Source of the DNA: Chrysaora quinquecirrha
Taxonomy: Eukaryota > Cnidaria > Scyphozoa > Semaeostomeae > Pelagiidae
Reading direction: 5' to 3'
Assembly: GCA_014526335.1 (NCBI GenBank)
Contig: JACTAT010000024.1
Span: forward strand, 62,001-126,000
Length of the DNA: 64,000 nt
A model generated the notes under the pieces. That model saw only the letters and a list, made by a program, of their open reading frames with translations. It had not been told where the DNA came from and searched no databases. This document shows positions 57,401-64,000 of this stretch, in pieces; within the stretch, counting starts at the first letter, position 1, and every line of letters begins with the position of its first letter. Made by a program: the position numbers and the translations under genes.

Positions 57401-58507
57401 TGGACTTTGTGTCTTAATACCGTGAAGCTTGATAACACTGAAGATAGCAATCTTGAACTCAACCGCTACTACATGCCAGATTTCTGTACGTGGCTTGCAG
57501 AAAAATTGCCATATATTACCCTTTGGAGTATTTAGTGTCTAGGAGACCTACACCGCCATAACTATAAACATGAATGCAAATTACCCAGAATAAACAAGAA
57601 CACAATTTATAACAACAACACCACGAATGCGATAGCAGAAACATTCTTTACTCTGAAGAAGCGCGACCGCACTAATTTGAAACTCTTTGTGATTTCATAA
57701 GGAAGTGCTGGAATGACAATAGGGATTTGGGCAGACAATTTGTTCTGGGTTTGAGGGAGGGGATAAGAAAGGTCCGAAACATTGACACAGATAGCAAGCG
57801 ATCAACAAAAGCATTGATGAAACTTGTTAAAAATATTGACAACACTAAGGGGGAAGATAATGAACTAGAACAGGATACAACTAATCCTCACAGGGTAGAG
57901 GAAGGATGGAATAAAGGGAACAGTGAAATTAAAGATACCAATAATTCCACTAAAGGGTGATTGTTTCAAAAACCCCCGATAAGGAAACTTAATTTCAGTG
58001 CCACCACGTCAGAAAAAAATAAGAATATGGCTGCAAAAAAAAACAGCCAAGAAATGTAGCAGAAAACGCAAAATAGGCCAATCAGAACTCAGTAGTCGTA
58101 AAATGGACAAAGGAGACGGAAATTTTACTTCATCCAATGACAACGAAGACCCCTTTATGACTGATGACGCGATAGATGATTTCTCAATCGGATATCAAAA
58201 ATTCAAAAGTGAAATTTACGACCAAGTACGCTGCATGCACAGCTCTATGGTCGAGGTTACAAGAACTCTCGAAAAACCGTGGTCTAAATTATCTTTGAAA
58301 CAAAAACAGCACTACAGAAGTCTGGCACTGGCTACAGCTCAAAGATGTAGCAAGTGTGGCGAAGGAGACATAGATGGTAGTCAAGACTTTATAAACTGGA
58401 TAATGTGTAGCGAATGCGAGGGTTGGTACCACATCGCTTTCCTCCATCTTATAGAATGTTTCTGCACTGTTGGACTTCAAATTTTCCGGGTGACGATTCA
58501 GGATTAA
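54470..58507 (+). pseudogene. PHD-finger DDE transposase, array copy 2
   Basis: The first ATG (54470) begins MNEKENVESTKNSNKKRND, followed by two in-frame stops before the longer N-terminal segment (54,881-55,282, NGNVKKLAAILSEMGYTE). A 2-base loss near 55,268 and the shift shared by all copies near 55,716 follow. The core is interrupted at about 55,950, 56,270, the TAA at 56,483 and a TAA at 56,744 (in PMPIAEY). The catalytic region continues 56,789-57,535, and the tail at 57,727-57,960 and 57,998-58,507. The PHD has the same Cys-to-Phe change as copy 1. Confidence 0.85.
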
Positions 58508-59328
58508 GGAAACACGGCGCATAGGAATTTATGCACAGCTTATAAATTTTAAGCTTACAAGTTGGGAGTGAAAATAGTAATGCAGGTAATGTATAAGGTC
58601 GTTGCTGCTGTTTATGACGACTATGACGTTACTATCGAGACTTGTAGCAGACAACACCTTAATGTTTCTTTATCGCCAGAAGACTGTGCTCAAGTGGACC
58701 GATTTTGAACATAGTTAGGATGTGAGTCTTCTTACAGCAGCACATTGCTGTGGCTGTCTGACTAGATTTATGAGCGGAAACTGAGACCATGCAATTATTC
58801 TAACTCAATCAAATTGTAACCTCGATTTCTAGATTGCATTGATTTGACAAACCAAAAGAGTCGAGCAAATGTGAAATCAAGAGAGAAGTTGAGGTTGCAG
58901 AGTAGCAGTAGAGAAGATACAGCTGATAGCCCTGTGAAGAAGATGTCAGTCAGTCATTGCACTGGGTATCCCAATTTCTCAGTGTGTCAGCAGGTTACAT
59001 CCATGCAACATGGATATAGCCGGTCGCATACTAGTTATCACCAAACTCGCCTAGGAACTTATGGTTGCGCTCACCAGGTCTCCTGCCTATCCTCGCACAC
59101 TTTGTCCGCAGGACTAGTCTGCCATGCCAGAAAAAATTCTACGAAATTCAGGATTGAGTTGAATAGAGAGCGAAGGATTTCGCAGGTCCAATATCACATC
59201 GCTACATGAAATCTTTAGCTCGTGTCTATCAAATTTAATCGTGGGATATCCAAGCCAAGGTAAGCCTGTGCTGACCGAAAAGTTGCCCGTCAGACTATGC
59301 AGTTTTCTCTGCAAGAGCAGACCAGTCG
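58508..59328. other. Array linker between copies 2 and 3
   Basis: Nearly identical to 53,648-54,469, with the same open stretch at 58,844-59,209. It carries a one-base loss (CGAAGGATTTCG against CGAAGGGATTTCG) relative to copy 1. Confidence 0.5.
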
Positions 59329-62300
59329 ATGAATGAAAAAGAAAATGTTGAATCGACCAAAAATTCCAACAAAAAGCGGAACGACAGTGCCGCAGTCACA
59401 AATCCTTCTTCATGACAGTTTGGCTCCGACTTCCGCGGTCTTCAACTGAAACTTTCTACCACACCGTTTAAAGACGTCTTTTTTTCGGCTGAACTGAATA
59501 TAGTTCGCCCCTGTTAGCATCCTGGTCTCAAATGGACAATGTGTGTTAGAAAGGCAAGAGATTCAGCATTTATAACGCCCAAAGCCAGTGTAGGGAAAGC
59601 CTGTCCAATGCTGCGCCAAAAAAACAACAAAGAAAATTATTCTGATTGTCCTTCAAAAGCTAATAGCAACAGACAGACAACTTATGTAGGCAACCGTCAA
59701 TTTTTTATTTCTTTACCGACCGTCAGACCATTCCTTCCATGCGTGGGGGCGCTAGCCCAAAGACAGGCTCTGAGTTTCACACAAACGGAAATGTGAAGAA
59801 ACTGGCAGCCATACTTTCGGAGATGGGGTATACGGAAGGCAGCTTTTTAACTTTGAGTAAGGAGAATTACAGAGAGATAAGCTGTCGTTTTTTTAATAGC
59901 AAATGGGCGGAGACGAAAACACATCCAGAAGATAAAGGCTTTGTATCGTTTCAATAAAGACTCTATTTTATTGAAACTAGCAAATCTTGCCAAGACCACA
60001 TCTGAAATAGATGATGGCAAGTGTTTTGGTGATGACATAATTACAGTGAACACGAAATCATTTAATGCAGCGACGAAAATGAATGCCAATGACCTTGCTT
60101 ACGACTGTGAAGACAACACTTCCGAAGTGATCTACCATAGTGACGGTGAAAATTCTGAAAGCAAACGAACCAGGACACCCACAAATGAGGAAGTAAAGAT
60201 AATGCAATCTGAACGTGATGTTGCGCCACACAATATCATCTCATCTTCATCAAGTAGAGTGCCTCTACTAAAACCTCCCGAAAACGAGAGCGTGCGCTTG
60301 CAACGCAAAAGAAATGTCTCCCCAACTTTTGACCAGTCTTACCTTCCGTATGATGAAGAAATAAATGATAGCAGGTACGCACCATTCTCAAAGAGTGACT
60401 ACCTTCAATTGACTAAAGAATCAGCCTTTCTTGGGAGGATTCTTGGCGAAGCCGTGCATGTTATCTCTCAAAGACAAGGAATGTACAGTATTGAAAATGA
60501 CCCCCCAGCCAACAGAAGTAAGCGTGAAACTTCTGACGATGAAACTGTGTCTTCTATTTCATCCCAATCCCCCAACAAAACTCTCTTTTCATTAACACTC
60601 CAATTAATGACACCGAAAACGAAAACAGTTTGTACAGTGGTGACACTGTTCGTGCCATTAGTCGCTCGAATGCAACGTTGGGAGATTTTCGTGGTAGTTT
60701 GAAAAATGAAATAGTTCATGCAGAGTTACCCGACCAGTGGCACGATCATTTTAATCCACTGAAAACAAGTTCTGGTAAAGGTGATTCAGAGGAAGCACTG
60801 TCTTCGGCCGTGAAAAACAACAAGCTTTCACAGGATGCTGCAAACATTCTTTGCAGTATTTTATCAAAATACAGCAAGTTTTGCGTGTGGACTTTAGGTT
60901 ACCACCATACCCGTCTACCAGGATCAAGAAAAATGAACTGCGCCTATTTCAAAGGAAAAGCCAACTGCAAAGTACGGGGCTGTCCTCATAACGTAGAATT
61001 TACGATAGAACGTCCTAATTCAACGCACATTCGTTTGCATTTTTCGGGAAGCATCTTTCACGAGAAAGGGTCTTTGGAGGCCAGAAATATTCGAGGTAGT
61101 GATCGCAAGAATCTGAAAGATTTCTTTACGGCCAACAGATCTGCGCTTCCTTCTGAAAAATACAGAGAAGATCTGTTAAGGGTAGATCCGGATTCGTTTG
61201 CTGCGGGAAATTTGACTGGGGTGGGTAAAAGTCATGTTGCATATCAGCAGATTGCAGCGAAAACAAGGAGAAACGCCGACTCTGTGGATAGTTTTTACAG
61301 GGACGTGTTGTCTTTACAGAACGAGTTAAGGGAAAAAGACGAACAAGAGGCATTGAAACTCGGACACACATTTAGGAATGATTTTGGTTACATTCAGAGG
61401 CGTACATTGACAAATAACGAACTAGGTATACCTTTAATGGACCAGCTGATGACAACGCTTTACCATGAACATGTAAAGAACGATATCTTGTACATAGATG
61501 CCACAGGCTCTTTGGTAAGGCAAATGAAGAATTATAAGAGATTACTCTATTATGCTGCAGTCATTAGGCATCCTTATAACTGCGGCCCGCCAATGCCAAT
61601 AGCAGAATACATCACTAGCAACCACAATTGCTTCTCCATTCGCAGTTTCTTGACTATGATTCACAAAAAGGAATGCCACAAGTATGGCTCAAAAGGCCTT
61701 ACGAATCCCAAGTTGATATTAATTGATTTCAGTATGGCACTTATTCTAGCATGCTTGGATGAATTTTGTGGGGAAAGTATCTCCAAATATCTGAGCAGAA
61801 CATCTAGGGTTATTTCTGGGACTGCCTCTTCTGAAGATTTAAACAAACCATTTCTGCATATTTGCTCCTTTCACTTAATGAAAATGTGTCGAATGAACGC
61901 CAAACGTCTTTACAACAGAGACCAAGATGAGAAAAGCCAAATTCATTTCGCAATGTGTCTTCTAGGTCGACTTATCAACTGCACTAGTAGAAGAGATGCC
62001 TACAAAATAGTCAGAAGGGCAGTCATGGTTTTGAAATCTAAATTTGCAACAAAGCAAATGAGAGAAGCTCTTGCTTTCTTACAAAAGAGCATCATCACTT
62101 TCCAGGAACAGGTTGATGACTTTGTTGACGTAAAAACAGATGACCCCTCCACCACCTCTGATGAAGTTTACCCTGGAGAGAGCAATCTCTATAGCATAGA
62201 TGGCATGTCTGAGGTGAGCAATAATGGTACCGACCCAAGCAAATCTAACCCCTTTGACTATTGGACTTTGTGTCTTAATACCGTGAAGCTTGATAACACT

Positions 62301-63346
62301 GAAGATAGCAATCTTGAACTCAACCGCTACTACATGCCAGATTTCTGTACGTGGCTTGCAGAAAAATTGCCATATATTACCCTTTGGAGTATTTTGTGTC
62401 TAGGAGACCTACACCGCCATAACTATAAACATGAATGCAAATTACCCAGAATAAACAAGAACACAATTTATAACAACAACACCACGAATGCGATAGCAGA
62501 AACATTCTTTACTCTGAAGAAGCGCGACCGCACTAATTTGAAACTCTTTGTGATTTCATAAGGAAGTGCTGGAATGACAATAGGGATTTGGGCAGACAAT
62601 TTGTTCTGGGTTTGAGGGAGGGGATAAGAAAGGTCCGAAACATTGACACAGATAGCAAGCGATCAACAAAAGCATTGATGAAACTTGTTAAAAATATTGA
62701 CAACACTAAGGGGGAAGATAATGAACTAGAACAGGATACAACTAATCCTCACAGGGTAGAGGAAGAATGGAATAAAGGGAACAGTGAAATTAAAGATACC
62801 AATAATTCCACTAAAGGGCGATTGTTTCAAAAACCCCCGATAAGGAAACTTAATTTCAGTGCCACCACGTCAGAAAAAAATAAGAATATGGCTGCAAAAA
62901 AAAACAGCCAAGAAATGTAGCAGAAAACGCAAAATAGGCCAATCAGAACTCAGTAGTCGTAAATGGACAAAGGAGATGGAAATTTTACTTCATCCAATGA
63001 CAACGAAGACCCCTTTATGACTGATGACGCGATAGATGATTTCTCAATCGGATATCAAAAATTCAAACTTGAAATTTACGACCAAGTACGCTGCATGCAC
63101 AGCTCTATGGTCGAGGTTACAAGAACTCTCGAAAAACCGTGGTCTAAATTATCTTTGAAACAAAAACAGCACTACAGAAGTCTGGCACTGGCTACAGCTC
63201 AAAGATGTAGCAAGTGTGGCGAAGGAGACATAGATGGTAGTCAAGACTTTATAAACTGGATAATGTGTACCGAATGCGAGGGTTGGTACCACATCGCTTG
63301 CCTCCATCTTCAACTTATAAATTTTAAGCTTACAAGTTGGGAGTGA
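59329..63346 (+). pseudogene. PHD-finger DDE transposase, array copy 3 (best preserved)
   Basis: A 643-codon open stretch (60630-62561) covers the core. A zinc-like segment (CAYFKGKANCKVRGCPHNVEF) comes first. D1 is in LYIDATGSLVR, D2 in LILIDFSMALILA, then the CxxH motif in HICSFHLMKMC and the Glu in NAIAETFFTLKK. D, D, C/DxxH and E is the shared signature of MULE-, P- and hAT-type RNase-H-fold transposases. After a frame change near 62,560, a basic linker (62,588-62,920) leads to CSKCGEGDIDG...MCTECEGWYHIACLHL (62,963-63,346), a PHD-like finger with its ligands intact. The N-terminal part is at 59,739-60,575, in other frames with a private 2-base loss near 59,910. No true ATG precedes 60,630 in frame. 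I do not know the exact superfamily. Confidence 0.8.
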
Positions 63347-64000
63347 AAATAGTAATGCAGGTAATGTATAAGGTCGTTGCTGCTGTTTATGACGACTATG
63401 ACGTTACTATCGAGACTTGTAGCAGACAACACCTTAATGTTTCTTTATCGCCAGAAGACTGTGCTCAAGTGGACCGATTTTGAACATAGTTAGGATGTGA
63501 GTCTTCTTACAGCAGCACATTGCTGTGGCTGTCTGACTAGATTTATGAGCGGAAACTGAGACCATGCAATTATTCTAACTCAATCAAATTGTAACCTCGA
63601 TTTCTAGATTGCATTGATTTGACAAACCAAAAGAGTCAAGCAAATGTGAAATCAAGAGAGAAGTTGAGGTTGCAGAGTAGCAGTAGAGAAGATACAGCTG
63701 ATAGCCCTGTGAAGAAGATGTCAGTCAGTCATTGCACTGGGTATCCCAATTTCTCAGTGTGTCAGCAGGTTACATCCATGCAACATGGATATAGCCGGTC
63801 GCATACTAGTTATCACCAAACTCGCCTAGGAACTTATGGTTGCGCTCACCAGGTCTCCTGCCTATCCTCGCACACTTTGTCCACAGGACTAGTCTGCCAT
63901 GCCAGAAAAATTCTACGAAATTCAGGATTGAGTTGAATAGAGAGCGAAGGGATTTCGAGGTCCAATATCACATCGCTACATGAAATCTTTAGCTCGTGTC
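63347..64000. other. Array linker after copy 3, cut by the window edge
   Basis: Same linker as at 53,648 and 58,508, but lacking the roughly 85-bp segment (ATAGAATGTTTCTGCACTG...) that copies 1 and 2 carry right after the PHD finger. The open stretch recurs at 63,619-63,936. Confidence 0.6.

Larger units (their letters stand above)
50858..64000 (+). repeat. Head-to-tail array, period about 4,859 bp, 2.7 units in the window
   Basis: The same sequence (AACTCTCTTTTCATTAACAC) recurs at about 50,861, 55,720 and 60,579. The left end begins abruptly inside the transposase coding region, and the right end is cut by the window. Copies 1 and 2 share private changes against copy 3, so 1 and 2 are the more recent duplicates: a TAA in the EKDEQEAL region, a missing T before TTTACGGCC, and an inserted segment of about 85 bp past the PHD finger. 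No inverted repeats separate the units by eye. Each unit holds one transposase gene plus about 0.8 kb of mostly non-coding linker. Confidence 0.95.

Overview
This is eukaryotic DNA from an invertebrate animal, most likely a cnidarian (anthozoan or hydrozoan). That placement is inference. It rests on the mix of element families: two Penelope-like lineages with GIY-YIG ends, a Polinton-like virus relic, a parvovirus NS1-like relic, an Academ-like transposon, a pogo-like transposase with an extra C-terminal domain, a Copia element primed by half of tRNA-iMet, and a UBZ-HECT gene. No bacterial operon, rRNA, functional tRNA or CRISPR array was seen. Apart from one decayed UBZ-HECT ligase-like gene (minus strand, 39.3-50.3 kb), everything recognised is mobile or repetitive, and almost all of it is broken.

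Layout. 0-0.56 kb: degenerate tandem repeat. 0.6-3.4 kb: minus-strand Polinton/adintovirus-like relic (virion-protein-like ORF, retroviral-type integrase, packaging ATPase, an unrecognised coiled-coil-like ORF). 3.4-5.6 kb: Penelope-like element 1 with RT, GIY-YIG and a hammerhead-like 3' motif. 5.9-6.8 kb: 51-bp minisatellite. 7.1-8.5 kb: a second, different Penelope-like lineage, then a tRNA-derived SINE carrying another hammerhead-like motif. 9.4-10.3 kb: Tc1/mariner-like transposase. 10.3-11.35 kb: NS1-like HUH/SF3 helicase relic. 12.8-13.0 kb: palindromic MITE. 13.8-24.6 kb: a 260-bp-period satellite split by a 4,110-bp Academ-like transposon (13,939-18,048, with its empty site preserved at 20,661) and by a second nuclease-like transposon protein (21.5-23.0 kb).

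26.2-36.8 kb: a 4.3-kb near-palindromic foldback element made of 375-bp units in opposite orientations and flanked by 9-bp target duplications. Its right part and 2.5 kb of flank are duplicated in tandem. This region shows CGCG/CATG exchanges between near-identical copies, and a stretch at the palindrome centre that reads like a blend of both strands. Both look like possible assembly or base-calling artefacts and need read-level checking.

36.8-50.3 kb: the UBZ-HECT gene, invaded by a retroelement tail, a pogo-like transposase and a Ty1/copia element (45,345-49,726; 192-bp LTRs, 5-bp TSD). 50.86-64 kb: a head-to-tail array with a period of about 4,859 bp. Each unit carries a DDE transposase (D, D, CxxH, E signatures) ending in a PHD finger. 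The third copy is the best preserved, and the array runs off the end of the window.

The genes do not form a pathway. The window is a nested TE graveyard with two structures worth attention: the transposase-bearing tandem array and the foldback palindrome. Many frameshifts are single-base changes in homopolymers or at CpG sites, so some of the apparent decay may be sequencing error.
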